Assembly (NCBI GenBank): GCA_035604455.1 | Contig: DATNIM010000135.1 | Span: 1-64,000 of the forward strand | Direction: 5' to 3' | Length of the DNA: 64,000 bases | Source of the DNA: AG25 sp035604455 | GTDB lineage: Bacteria > Gemmatimonadota > Gemmatimonadetes > Gemmatimonadales > GWC2-71-9 | Shown here: in pieces, positions 50,047-58,111 of the stretch | Layout: each line of letters starts with the position of its first letter | How positions within the stretch are numbered: position 1 is the stretch's first letter | The notes under the pieces: generated by a model | Database searches by the model: none | The model's input: the letters and a program-made list of their open reading frames with translations, nothing else | What the model was told of the DNA's origin: nothing | Program-made: the position numbers and the translations under genes

Positions 50047-50810
50047 GCAGGCTGCGCGGCGGCGGCCACAATGCGGGTGCCCGCCAGTGAACTGTCGAAC
50101 AACGTCAGGTCGCCGATCCGCACCGCCCGGGCGCCACCGGCAAGCGCACCCGCGGCCGCCCGCAGCTTCGCCGCCATACCACCCGTCGCGACGCCTGTGG
50201 CGATCAATCCTTCTATCTCCGAAACCGCGAGCTCCGGATGCGCGACGCCTCGCACGCGCACGCCGGCGACGTCCGAGACGAACAGGAGCTCCTCCGCCTG
50301 CAACGCCGCCGCCACGGCCGCCGCCGCGTTGTCCGCGTTGACGTTGAGCGGCACGGCATCGGCCCGCCCCGCCTCGGGGGCAAGCGGCGCGATGACCGGC
50401 GTCAGCCCCGCTCGAAGGAGGCTCTCGAGGAGCGCCGCACGCACGACGGCGATGTCCCCCACGTGGCCCAACACCTCCGACACGCGATGCCCTTCGAGCA
50501 GGCCCCCGTCGGCACCGCACAAGCCGACCGCGTCGATGCCCGCGTCGCGGAGCGCGCCGACGACCTGCCGGTTCACGGGGCCGGCGAGCACCATCTCGAC
50601 CACCGCGGCGATCTCAGGCGTCGTCACCCGCAGGCCGTCCCGCTTTTCCGCCGAGAGCCCGAGACGTTCCGACATCGCGGAGATCGCACGCCCACCGCCG
50701 TGGACCACCACCAGGGGCTCGGACAGGGAGAGCGCGCGCGCGCAGCTCTCGAGCCACCCCGGCCGATCGAGCTCGTTGCCGCCGATCTTCACGACGCGCA
50801 CGTCTAGCAT
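50043..50810 (-). CDS. argB: Acetylglutamate kinase
   Basis: A 255-residue amino-acid kinase. VVKIGGNELD (residues 6-15, phosphate binding), LVVVHGGGRAIS, the acetylglutamate-binding DGLRVTTPE, NVNADNAAAAVA (about 158-169), LFVSDVAGV and the closing GGMAAKLRAA are all present. It lacks the amino-terminal helix of arginine-sensitive hexameric forms, so strong feedback inhibition is not expected. ATG at 50810 lies 7 bases inside the end of argC. It phosphorylates N-acetylglutamate for ArgC. Confidence 0.95.
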   Translation of the reverse strand: MLDVRVVKIGGNELDRPGWLESCARALSLSEPLVVVHGGGRAISAMSERLGLSAEKRDGLRVTTPEIAAVVEMVLAGPVNRQVVGALRDAGIDAVGLCGADGGLLEGHRVSEVLGHVGDIAVVRAALLESLLRAGLTPVIAPLAPEAGRADAVPLNVNADNAAAAVAAALQAEELLFVSDVAGVRVRGVAHPELAVSEIEGLIATGVATGGMAAKLRAAAGALAGGARAVRIGDLTLFDSSLAGTRIVAAAAQPA

Positions 50811-51760
50811 GCGAGTCCCGTCGTTTCCGGCAGGCCCAACATCACGTTCATGTTCTGGATGGCCTGGCCCGCGGCCCCCTTCACGAGGTTGTCGATTGCC
50901 GCGACCACCGTCAGGCGCGGCCGCCGCACGCCGGCGACGGCGACGACGCCGATCGCCACGCGGTTGCGGTACACGACGTCGCGGAGCGCGGGCAGCCGGC
51001 CGTTCGTGATCTGGATGCACGGCTCGCCCGCGTAGGCCGCCTCGAACAGGCCTTCGGCCCCCGCCTGGTCCAAGGGGTCGGTGAGAGCGATGTGAATGGT
51101 CTCGAGAATCCCCCGGCGTACCGGGAGGAGATGCGGGGTGAAGACGAGATCGCCCTCGAAGCCCGTTTCCCGCGCGAGTGTCGTCCGCACCTCGGGGAGA
51201 TGGCGGTGCGTATTGCCCGCGCTGTAGGTGCGGAAGTCCTCAGCCACCTCGCCGAAGAGGAGTTCGCGCTTCGGGGCCCGCCCCGCACCCGTGACCCCCG
51301 AGGCGGCGTCGATGATCACGGCTTCGTCGGCGACCAGGCCGCGGCGCGCGAGTGGAATCAGGGCCAGCAGGGCGGCGGTCGGATAGCAGCCCGGGTTCGC
51401 GACGAGATCGGCACCCGCCACCCTGGCGCGCGCCACTTCGGTCAGCCCGTACACCGCCTCGGGGCTGAGCCGGAAGTCGGCCGACAAGTCGACCGCCCGC
51501 GGACCGGCCGCGCGCACTGCGTGCACGTATCGCGCGGAGACGCCGTGCGGCAAGCAGGAGAACACGACCTCGGCGCGCGCAAGCGGCGCGTCCGCGAGCC
51601 GCACCAAGCGGTGTCCTTCCAGCACCTCCCCCGCCGCCGTCTCAGCGGTGGCAAAGGCAACCGAGGCCCCCGGATGTTGGGCCAGGAGCCGCAGCAGCTC
51701 CTGTCCGACATACCCGGAGGCCCCGAGGACGCCCACAGGGACCGGTGCATGAATATTCAT
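50804..51760 (-). CDS. argC: N-acetyl-gamma-glutamyl-phosphate reductase
   Basis: A 318-residue NADPH-dependent reductase. Rossmann start VGVLGASGYVGQELLRLL (residues 8-25), FSCLPHGVS, the catalytic Cys125 in ANPGCYPTAA, GVTGAGR and the catalytic His region HRHLPEV. The end MNVMLGLPETTGL fits the family. It is the first gene of the arginine operon (argC, argB, argD, argA), with a promoter at 51772-51800 only 11 bases before its ATG. A 12-base palindrome covers the start codon. The substrate is acetylglutamyl phosphate from ArgB. Confidence 0.96.
   Translation of the reverse strand: MNIHAPVPVGVLGASGYVGQELLRLLAQHPGASVAFATAETAAGEVLEGHRLVRLADAPLARAEVVFSCLPHGVSARYVHAVRAAGPRAVDLSADFRLSPEAVYGLTEVARARVAGADLVANPGCYPTAALLALIPLARRGLVADEAVIIDAASGVTGAGRAPKRELLFGEVAEDFRTYSAGNTHRHLPEVRTTLARETGFEGDLVFTPHLLPVRRGILETIHIALTDPLDQAGAEGLFEAAYAGEPCIQITNGRLPALRDVVYRNRVAIGVVAVAGVRRPRLTVVAAIDNLVKGAAGQAIQNMNVMLGLPETTGLAC
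51749..51760. promoter_or_regulatory. ATGAATATTCAT palindrome over the argC start codon
   Basis: A perfect 12-base palindrome that includes the argC ATG. Its half-sites TGAAT/ATTCA match ARG-box halves, but the usual 4-base centre is missing, so binding by ArgR is only a possibility. Confidence 0.3.
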
Positions 51761-51771
51761 TCGGTCGAGAA

Positions 51772-51800
51772 ATTATACGGACGCCAGAACCCTCGGGCAA
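51772..51800 (-). promoter_or_regulatory. Promoter of the arginine operon, TTGCCC-N17-TATAAT
   Basis: Read on the minus strand, TTGCCC (51800-51795) and a perfect TATAAT (51777-51772) are 17 bases apart. TATAAT ends 11 bases before the argC ATG, giving a leader of about 5 bases. It fills the 44-base gap after the nicotinate phosphoribosyltransferase gene. Confidence 0.6.
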
Positions 51801-51804
51801 GGGT

Positions 51805-52860
51805 TCATTCGACCTTTGCGAGCCGTGGGCTGGGTCGATACGATCGCCCGACTTTGGCGCACGGTTGCCCCTCGACGCGAACGACGTCGGCCGTAAAGTC
51901 GAAGCGCCCCTGGAACAAGCTCGACCCCACGCCGTAGGCGTCGACGGGCACGCCCAGCTCCTCGAAGCGGCGGATCTTCTCCACGGTGAAGCCGCCGGAG
52001 ACCACGATCTTCACGGCGGCGAAGCCCGCGCGGTCGAGTGCCGACCGCACGTTCCCGACGAGCTGCGGATTCACGCCGGTCGGCTTGAAGGTGCCCATCT
52101 CCGGAATCACCGATCGGTCCACGAGCGTCTCCGCGGTGTCGAGCCGGACTCCATAGAGCCGCGCGCCAAGTGCGCGCGCGACGGCGAGCGACGTCTCCAC
52201 GCAGTCGTTGTCAAAGTCCACGAGCGTGATCAGGCGCACGTCGGGCGACATGGTGTCGGCAAACTTCCGGGAGGCGAGCACGGTGTCCCCCCCATAGGCC
52301 GCGATCAGCGCGTGTGGCACGGTGCCGATCCCCTCCGAGCCCCACCACGAGGCTTGGGCGTCCGTCGAGACCCCGATCGCGCCGGCGATGTGCGCCGCGT
52401 ACCCGTCGCCGGTCTGGACGAGCCAGTGATCGTGACGAGCCGGGAAGAACATCACTTCCTTTGGCTTCGCCGCGTCGACGACGAGTCGAGTGTTCGTGCC
52501 CACGCGGGTCCGCCGCGCGAGCACGCCGAGGTACAGCGTCTCGAGATTCGCGAAAGCGTCGTACGGCCCCTCGATGAGCAGCACCGTCTCCCAGGGCTCG
52601 ATTGAGTCGCCGTCATACAGCGCGCGCACCTCCAGCTCGTCCCAGCGCTCGCTGCAAAGCTTGAGAATCGCGATCGCCTCGTCGATCCCGCCGAGGAACG
52701 CCCGTGACTTGGCGAAGACCTGCATCGTGACGCTCGGCCGGTGCCGGTCCTTGAGCAGCACCTCGCGGGCCCGGACGAAATACTTGTCGGAGTAGTACCC
52801 GGCCCGCATACGCTCCACCGGCAGGTGGAAGATGGCGGGATCGAGTCGCGTGCGGCCCAT
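51805..52860 (-). CDS. Nicotinate phosphoribosyltransferase
   Basis: A 351-residue type II phosphoribosyltransferase that makes nicotinate mononucleotide from nicotinate and PRPP in NAD salvage. Seen: MRAGYYSDKYFVRAR near residue 20, ARRTRVGTNTRLV, FFPARHDHW, a barrel with VRLITLVDFDNDCVETSL, LYGVRLDTAE, KIVVSGGFTVEKI and the phosphate loop DAYGVGSSLFQGRFDFTADV (in part). ATG at 52860 is the only suitable start. The pairing with the decayed nicotinamidase-like gene a few kb away is suggestive but they are not adjacent. It is upstream of the arginine promoter. Confidence 0.92.
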   Translation of the reverse strand: MGRTRLDPAIFHLPVERMRAGYYSDKYFVRAREVLLKDRHRPSVTMQVFAKSRAFLGGIDEAIAILKLCSERWDELEVRALYDGDSIEPWETVLLIEGPYDAFANLETLYLGVLARRTRVGTNTRLVVDAAKPKEVMFFPARHDHWLVQTGDGYAAHIAGAIGVSTDAQASWWGSEGIGTVPHALIAAYGGDTVLASRKFADTMSPDVRLITLVDFDNDCVETSLAVARALGARLYGVRLDTAETLVDRSVIPEMGTFKPTGVNPQLVGNVRSALDRAGFAAVKIVVSGGFTVEKIRRFEELGVPVDAYGVGSSLFQGRFDFTADVVRVEGQPCAKVGRSYRPSPRLAKVE

Positions 52861-52877
52861 GAGCCGAATATCGCCGC

Positions 52878-53747
52878 TCAACGCGCGACGGGCCACGCGA
52901 AGACGGCAACCAGCGTGTCGCGCGCCGACACGGGAAGCCGGTGGGCGACCGTGTTTAACCGCCCACATACGGTCGAGGCGGGCACTGCCGACGCCGGATC
53001 GGTGACGCGCAGGCACACGCGATCGACGTCGAGGTCAAGCACGCTGTCGGCGAGCGTGGGAACCGCGGAGCCGCGCGCGAGCCGCACATCCAACGCCCGG
53101 GCGGCGCCACGGCCCAGGACGAACCGCACGCGGCTGCTGGGTCCGTCGACGGCGAGGTCGAGCACTTCCGGGGCGCTCGTCGAGTCCCCGCGCACGAGCA
53201 TCATCCGCACCTGTGCGCGGCGCGGGGGCAGTACGGCTTCCACGGCGATCGCGACCGAGGAGTCTGCCGTCTCGTAGCTCTCCTCGGGCGATGTCTCCCC
53301 ACCGACGTACGCGCGTGTCGCGACAAGCGTGAGCCACACCGCATCCGCGCCCTCAGACCCCGGACCGAAGGGATAGAGCCGCACGGACCGCCCCCAGGGA
53401 ACCCGCACCGCTCGGCGATACGCCTCTTCCTCCCAGATCGGCAGGCCGCGGCGCGAATGGCCGGCGCGGCGCCGTGTCACGAACGCCCCCGTCAGGGCGA
53501 CCGTGTCCTCGTCGCTCGTCGCGCCGACGATTCCCTCGAGGACCGCGGTGTCGGTTCGCACGGAGAGGCGGAGCTCGGTCGCCTCGGGCCCGCTCACGGA
53601 GCCGGCCGCGACGAATCGGGTGTGCCCGCCTGAGCGCGCGAACACCCGCACCGTGTAGGCGACCCGGAACCCCGGAGCTTGGGCCAGCGCGGTCGCCGCG
53701 ACCATCGCGCCCGTAAGTGCGCGACTACTCGACCACGAACGCGGCAC
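52878..53747 (-). CDS. Secreted protein of unknown function
   Basis: A 289-residue exported protein. The GTG at 53747, with GGGAGG 7 bases before, gives the signal peptide MPRSWSSSRALTGAMVAATA ending ALAQA. The rest is predicted beta-rich with VRVFARSGGHTRFVAAGSVSG (in part) and two Cys near residues 246 and 263 that could pair. No family recognised. It overlaps the end of the anti-sigma-like gene by 23 bases, so the two are coupled. It may be the envelope substrate or sensor of that gene. Confidence 0.75.
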   Translation of the reverse strand: MPRSWSSSRALTGAMVAATALAQAPGFRVAYTVRVFARSGGHTRFVAAGSVSGPEATELRLSVRTDTAVLEGIVGATSDEDTVALTGAFVTRRRAGHSRRGLPIWEEEAYRRAVRVPWGRSVRLYPFGPGSEGADAVWLTLVATRAYVGGETSPEESYETADSSVAIAVEAVLPPRRAQVRMMLVRGDSTSAPEVLDLAVDGPSSRVRFVLGRGAARALDVRLARGSAVPTLADSVLDLDVDRVCLRVTDPASAVPASTVCGRLNTVAHRLPVSARDTLVAVFAWPVAR

Positions 53748-54066
53748 GCGATGCCTCCCAGCGGAGCGAGCCGGGGGCGCCCCAATGCGCGTTCGCGAGC
53801 CACCCGAGCGCCGCCCCGGCGGTCGCCGCCGCGGCGAGCCATGCGACTAAACGCCGAGTGCCGAGAACGGGCCTGGGCACGGTCCGCGCCTGCGGTTGCC
53901 CGGCCGCACGCGCGAGCGCGGCCCGAAGCTCGAGGTGACTCGCCCGAGCTCCTGCACAGGCCGGGCAGCTGGTCAGGTGATGGGCGAGCGCCGCGCGCTC
54001 GGCGAGCGTCAGTTCGTCATCGAGCTCGGCGTCGATCTGTTGGGCCCAATGCGCGTGATCGGTCAT
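53725..54066 (-). CDS. Zinc-finger anti-sigma-like membrane protein without a neighbouring sigma factor
   Basis: A 113-residue protein. HHLTSCPACAG (His-x3-Cys-x2-Cys, about residues 29-39) is the ZAS zinc-binding signature, and a single helix lies near residues 71-91 (RLVAWLAAAATAGAALGWLA), with a short outer tail. Most such genes follow a sigma gene; here the previous gene is a glycosyltransferase with the ATG directly after its stop. It may bind a sigma factor encoded elsewhere. Confidence 0.82.
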   Translation of the reverse strand: MTDHAHWAQQIDAELDDELTLAERAALAHHLTSCPACAGARASHLELRAALARAAGQPQARTVPRPVLGTRRLVAWLAAAATAGAALGWLANAHWGAPGSLRWEASRAAFVVE

Positions 54067-54846
54067 CTAGAGCTCCTCCCTCACCTGGTAACGGAGGCGG
54101 CGTCGTGCAAGCCAGCGCACGCCCAGCGCATCGACCAGGGCACGCACGGCCCGATTCCGCAGGCCATACTTCGTCCGGCCGAAGCGACGGGCCCGATGCC
54201 GCACCGGGCACTCGACCACCTTCCCGCCCTGGAGCCTGATCAGGGTCGGCAGGAAGCGGTGCATGCCGTCGTACAGCGGCACGGATCGAAGGACGTCGGC
54301 GCGGAACGCCTTGAGGGAGCACCCCGTATCACGAACCGAGTCCCCCGTCAGCCCATTGCGGACCGCGTTCGCGACGCGGCTCTGCACGCGCTTCCAGACC
54401 GAATCCCGCCGCTCGAGACGGTACCCCACGACGGCGCTCGCACGCTCGGAATCAAGCGCTTCCAAGAGGATCGGGATGTCGGCCGGGTCGTTCTGCAAAT
54501 CCGCGTCGAGAGTCACGATCACGCGCCCTTTGGCCGCCCGACTCCCGGCCGCCACCGCGGCCGTCTGGCCCGCGTTGGCGGCAAACGCGATGATGTGAAG
54601 CTCGGGGTAGAGCCCCTTCAAGTCCTTCAGCGTCGAGAACGACCCGTCGGTCGAACCGTCGTCCACAACCACGACCTCGTACGTGCGACCCGCGGCTTGC
54701 AGCACTGCCGCGAGTTCACCAAGCAGGGTCGCGAGGCTGTCCTCCTCGTTGTAGACCGGTATGACTACGGACAGCTCGGGGCGCCCGATTGTCCGTAACG
54801 ACAGACTCTGGGGCTTCGGGGTAAGGGCGGAGGCGGAGGTGGGCAT
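54067..54846 (-). CDS. GT2-family glycosyltransferase (dolichol-phosphate mannosyltransferase-like)
   Basis: A 259-residue GT-A glycosyltransferase. LSVVIPVYNEEDSL (about residues 25-38), VVVDDGSTDGS, the TLDADLQNDP metal-binding DxD region (about 114-123), and RDTGCSLKAFR and PVRHRARRFGRTKY further on match the ArnC/DPM group, which uses nucleotide sugar and polyprenyl phosphate. It lacks the usual carboxy-terminal helices, so it is soluble or peripheral. It could supply the donor for the ArnT-like enzyme at 3687, although they are far apart. ATG at 54846; the open frame upstream has no homology. Confidence 0.9.
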   Translation of the reverse strand: MPTSASALTPKPQSLSLRTIGRPELSVVIPVYNEEDSLATLLGELAAVLQAAGRTYEVVVVDDGSTDGSFSTLKDLKGLYPELHIIAFAANAGQTAAVAAGSRAAKGRVIVTLDADLQNDPADIPILLEALDSERASAVVGYRLERRDSVWKRVQSRVANAVRNGLTGDSVRDTGCSLKAFRADVLRSVPLYDGMHRFLPTLIRLQGGKVVECPVRHRARRFGRTKYGLRNRAVRALVDALGVRWLARRRLRYQVREEL

Positions 54847-54946
54847 GCGGTTCCCCACGGTTGTGTCGCGGCATGCGGTAGACCTTGGGCGAGGGTCCGC
54901 CGACCTCACGCGCGGAACGTAGACGGGCGACACGCGGCTCGGCAAG

Positions 54947-54975
54947 TTGACACGCTTCGCGCCGTTTGCTAGAAA
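54947..54975 (+). promoter_or_regulatory. Promoter TTGACA-N17-TAGAAA for the Omp85 gene
   Basis: A perfect TTGACA at 54947-54952 and TAGAAA at 54970-54975, 17 bases apart. It ends 9 bases before the GTG at 54985 and 45 before the ATG at 55021. Confidence 0.6.
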
Positions 54976-55020
54976 GCGACCACCGTGCGCCACGACCCGA
55001 GGTCGTTTCGGGCGTTCCCC

Positions 55021-56211
55021 ATGCGAACACTGCGGCTCTCGGCGCCCCGTCGCGCGTTGAATCGCAGCCGGCGCGCCGCGCTCGTGGCCCTCGCGATGGT
55101 GGTCGCGGCCGTCGTCCCGGCCTCCCTCCGCGCGCAGGGGGGCTGGCTGACCAATCTGTATCCCTACGCGTACTACAGCGGCATCGACGGCTGGTGGGGC
55201 GGAGGTCATTACGCCGTGACGAGTCCGGTTGCCGCTCCGGACCGTCCAGAGCCCTACGCCGCCGATCTGAGCCTCGATGCGAGCGGCAGCACCGCGGGGA
55301 GTTACCACTTCGTCGTCGGCGCCCGTGCCCCGGCTTACTGGCCCGGCTGGCGCGCGGCAATGACGCTCACCGCAGCGCGGGACAATCGCCTCGGTTTCTA
55401 CGGGCTCGGGAACGACACGCCCTTTTCCTCGGACAGCGCCACCGCGACGGCTCCCTACTTCTACCGCGTCGCTCGGACGTATGCATCCGTGCGGGCCATC
55501 GTCGCACGCCGCATGACCGGCCCGGTACGCGTGTTCGTGAGCGCGACGGTCGAGCGCACGACGTTCCGTCCACTGGCGGGGCCGAGCGTCTTCGCGAGCG
55601 ACCTGGCACGCGGGGCCGAAGGCGCGACCGGAGCGCCGTTCACTGACCGCGCGATGCAGGGCGGCATCGCATTCGACACTCGGGACGATGAGGTCGACCC
55701 GCATAGGGGCGTCCTAGTAGAAGGAGCGTTCGGGGGCGGCACCGGCTACACCCGCACGACCGCGTTCGCGCGAGCCTACGCACACCCGACGGCGCGGTGC
55801 GTCGTGGCTGCGCGGGTTGAGGGGCAAGACCTCGGGGGCAGCCCGCCCCTCGCGAGCGAGGTCACGATCGATGAAGGCGAGCAGGAGTTCTTGACGCTCG
55901 GCGGGTACCAGTCCCTCCGTGGCTACGACGACGCGCGGTTTCTCGGCACCGGGGCGTTGCTCGGCGGCCTCGAGGTACGTTACGCCGTCGTCCGGGCGCC
56001 GAGCGTCCTCGAGCTGAAGATTGTCGCTTTCTATGACGCGGGTCGTGTTTTTGGCCCGGGCGAGGGGTGGCGGCTTACGACCGCCGAGCTCCACCACGCA
56101 GCAGGCGGCGAGCTCGCGCTCCGGTTCCTCCGCAGGACGCTCGTCATCGCGGGCGTCGGGGCCGGCGCCGATGGGGCGCTGTTCTTGTTCGGCACGCAGT
56201 GGAGCTTCTGA
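55021..56211 (+). CDS. Omp85/BamA-type outer-membrane barrel protein
   Basis: A 396-residue outer-membrane protein. A signal peptide (hydrophobic core ALVALAMVVAAVVPASLRAQ) is followed by a beta-barrel with the Omp85 surface-antigen pattern: FDTRDDEVDPHRGVLVEG near residue 214 and the lid-like motif LGGYQSLRGYDDARFLG near residue 297, ending in Phe as barrel proteins do. No POTRA domain is evident, so it is not BamA itself; it may be a translocator or lipid-type barrel. The start could also be GTG at 54985, 36 bases upstream and very near the promoter; ATG at 55021 leaves a leader of about 39 bases. Confidence 0.82.
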   Translation: MRTLRLSAPRRALNRSRRAALVALAMVVAAVVPASLRAQGGWLTNLYPYAYYSGIDGWWGGGHYAVTSPVAAPDRPEPYAADLSLDASGSTAGSYHFVVGARAPAYWPGWRAAMTLTAARDNRLGFYGLGNDTPFSSDSATATAPYFYRVARTYASVRAIVARRMTGPVRVFVSATVERTTFRPLAGPSVFASDLARGAEGATGAPFTDRAMQGGIAFDTRDDEVDPHRGVLVEGAFGGGTGYTRTTAFARAYAHPTARCVVAARVEGQDLGGSPPLASEVTIDEGEQEFLTLGGYQSLRGYDDARFLGTGALLGGLEVRYAVVRAPSVLELKIVAFYDAGRVFGPGEGWRLTTAELHHAAGGELALRFLRRTLVIAGVGAGADGALFLFGTQWSF

Positions 56212-56269
56212 CGGCGCCCCGCGCGTCCCTCCGACGGCGCCGGCTGTGGGCGGCGCCATCAGGGCGCGT

Positions 56270-56275
56270 TAGATT
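56270..56275 (+). promoter_or_regulatory. TAGATT -10-like hexamer before the TetR gene
   Basis: TAGATT ends 8 bases before the ATG at 56284. No clear -35 box. Confidence 0.3.
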
Positions 56276-56283
56276 CGCGGACC

Positions 56284-56898
56284 ATGGCGCACGCCTCATT
56301 TACGCACCAGCGCCTCGCGCGCGCGGCGCTGGAACTGTTCACTACCCAGGGCTACCACCCCACCACGACACCCCAGATCGCGAAGCGCGCGGGTGTTGCC
56401 GAAGGAACGATCTACCGGCACTTCCCGAGCAAGCGGGCGCTGCTGAACGACCTCTACCGAGGCGCCGCTCGGTGGGCCGCGAAGCTCGCCAAAGAAGCCG
56501 CAGCGAAGGGTGGGCCGCCCCGGCGCGTGCTCGCAGACTTGGGGCGCGACCTCGTCGCGGGCGCCGCGCGCGAGCCGGCAGTGGTCCGGCTGTTCTTCTT
56601 GCAGGCGCATGGCGTCGACGTGGACGAGGAGAGCCGGCACGCCGGTCGCGAGTTCCGAGGCGCGCTGGAAACCCTGGTCGCGCAAGGGAAAGCGGATGGC
56701 TCCGTCAAACCGGGCGCGGCGGAGCTCTGGGCGACGATCTGGCTTGGAGTGGTGGGCCTGGCGTTGGACCGAGTGGCGGCCCGGGATTGGGCGCCCGATC
56801 ACGCGAATGTCGCGACGACGCTCGAGGCTGCGTGGGACGCGATCGCGATCGCGAGCCCGAGCTCAGCCGCTGCGGTCAGCCCGCCCGGCGCAGCGTAA
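56284..56898 (+). CDS. TetR/AcrR-family transcriptional regulator
   Basis: A 204-residue TetR regulator. The DNA-binding domain covers about residues 7-53: RLARAALELFTTQGYHPTTT, then PQIAKRAGVAEGTIYRHFPS, the recognition helix with the conserved TIYRHF, then KRALLNDLYR. The rest is the ligand-binding helical domain (VRLFFLQAHG, LWATIWLGVVGLALD). It follows the Omp85 gene by 72 bases and may regulate it. Its last 23 bases overlap the end of the metallophosphoesterase gene on the opposite strand. Confidence 0.93.
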   Translation: MAHASFTHQRLARAALELFTTQGYHPTTTPQIAKRAGVAEGTIYRHFPSKRALLNDLYRGAARWAAKLAKEAAAKGGPPRRVLADLGRDLVAGAAREPAVVRLFFLQAHGVDVDEESRHAGREFRGALETLVAQGKADGSVKPGAAELWATIWLGVVGLALDRVAARDWAPDHANVATTLEAAWDAIAIASPSSAAAVSPPGAA

Positions 56899-58111
56899 AG
56901 AGCTCGATCTCGGGAGGTACGAACACGCGAATCGGCACGCCCACCACCCCGATGCCCCGGCTCACGTACAGTTGGCTATCGCCCCGCCGGAACAGTCCCA
57001 TCACGTACTTCGTAATCAGCTGCCCCGCCGACCATCCCAGGACGGGCAGATAGAATTGGCCGCCGTGAATGTGCCCGGCGAGCGTGAGGGGGATGCCGCG
57101 CGGCGCGGCCGAATCCCAGGCGCCGGGACGATGCGCGAGCAGGATCTTGAACGCTTCGGGGGGCGCAGCGCGCAGCGCGAGATCCACGTATCCGGGCTGC
57201 GGATCGTCCGCGCGCCAGTTCTCGGGATCGTCGATCCCAAGGAGGCCGAGCGTGGCACCCCCGCGTTCGACGACGTGGCATCCGTTTCGCACCAGCACGT
57301 GACCGGCGTCCCGCACCCCGCGCACCACGGCGTCCACGCCCGTGTAGTGATCGTGGTTGCCCAGCACCGTGACGCAACCGAGTGGGGCCGACAGATCGCG
57401 AAAGGTGCGCACGTAGGCCGGGATGTAGCTCGGGGAGATGTCGATCATGTCACCCGTCTCCACGATCAGGTCGGGGCGGAGCGCGTTGGCCTGCTCGACG
57501 ATGGCGCGCATCTTGTCCTCCCCCATGTGCACCCCGGCGTGGAGGTCGGAGAGGTGGAGGACCGTTAGACCGTCCAGCGCGATCGGCAGCCCCGCGAGAC
57601 TGAGCGTACGGAGCGTGACGAGCGGCATCCGGTAGGCGCTCCAGATGCCGTAGGTCGACACGGCCGCTCCGGCGCCAGCGTACGCGTAGGTGGCCCGCGC
57701 GAGAAACTGGCGGCGCGAGAGCTGCATGGGCTGGGCGTGGGACAGCTCGAAGGCAACGAGCGGATCGACACGACCGTGGTGCCACCGTTCGATCCAGCCC
57801 ACGATCCAGAGAAGGGCTTTGACCCCGAGATACAGCACAACCAAGCCGCAGAACACCCAGCCCAGCATTTGCCAAGCGACCCAGGGACCCGTGTAGGGGA
57901 TCCGCGCGATGCCCCAGATCGTGCCGAACAGGAGGCGGTGCGCGACGAAGAGCCACGGGAGGTTAAAGACCGCGAAGGTCCCCACGAGCAGCGATCGCAC
58001 GAGGAGCGCTCGGCGGGGGTACCGGGGGTCAGGCAGGCGCTCATTGAGGTAGAGGTAGAGCAGGATCTGCGGCGCCATGAAGAGCAGCAAATAGATTAGG
58101 CGCATGTGCAC
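56876..58111 (-). CDS. Membrane-bound metallophosphoesterase (YaeI/YkuE-like)
   Basis: A 411-residue protein with four or so amino-terminal helices (LIYLLLFMAPQILLYLYL, LLVGTFAVFNLPWLFVA, MLGWVFCGLVVLYLG), a possible Tat-like SRRQFLARATYAYAGAG (about residues 146-162) and a calcineurin-type phosphoesterase domain: LHLSDLHAGVHMG (about 195-207), ETGDMIDIS, LGNHDHY, and LAGHIHGGQF (about 347). Metal ligands are complete. Relatives cleave lipid phosphoesters such as UDP-diacylglucosamine outside the cytoplasm. GTG at 58111 is preferred because GAGGG lies 5 bases before it; ATG at 58105 is an alternative. Either start overlaps or abuts the start of the divergent S41-like gene. Confidence 0.9.
   Translation of the reverse strand: MHMRLIYLLLFMAPQILLYLYLNERLPDPRYPRRALLVRSLLVGTFAVFNLPWLFVAHRLLFGTIWGIARIPYTGPWVAWQMLGWVFCGLVVLYLGVKALLWIVGWIERWHHGRVDPLVAFELSHAQPMQLSRRQFLARATYAYAGAGAAVSTYGIWSAYRMPLVTLRTLSLAGLPIALDGLTVLHLSDLHAGVHMGEDKMRAIVEQANALRPDLIVETGDMIDISPSYIPAYVRTFRDLSAPLGCVTVLGNHDHYTGVDAVVRGVRDAGHVLVRNGCHVVERGGATLGLLGIDDPENWRADDPQPGYVDLALRAAPPEAFKILLAHRPGAWDSAAPRGIPLTLAGHIHGGQFYLPVLGWSAGQLITKYVMGLFRRGDSQLYVSRGIGVVGVPIRVFVPPEIELFTLRRAG
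58092..58097 (+). promoter_or_regulatory. TAGATT -10-like hexamer before the S41-like gene
   Basis: TAGATT ends 6 bases before the ATG at 58104 and lies inside the first codons of the divergent metallophosphoesterase gene. No -35 box seen. Confidence 0.35.

Noticed and set aside
50047..50520. Open frame continuing upstream of argD
   Set aside because: It lies over argB and is Ala/Arg/Gly-rich without homology; the argD family start is at 50046.
51749..51760. Canonical ARG box
   Set aside because: Half-sites fit but the 4-base centre is missing, so it is listed only as a palindrome.
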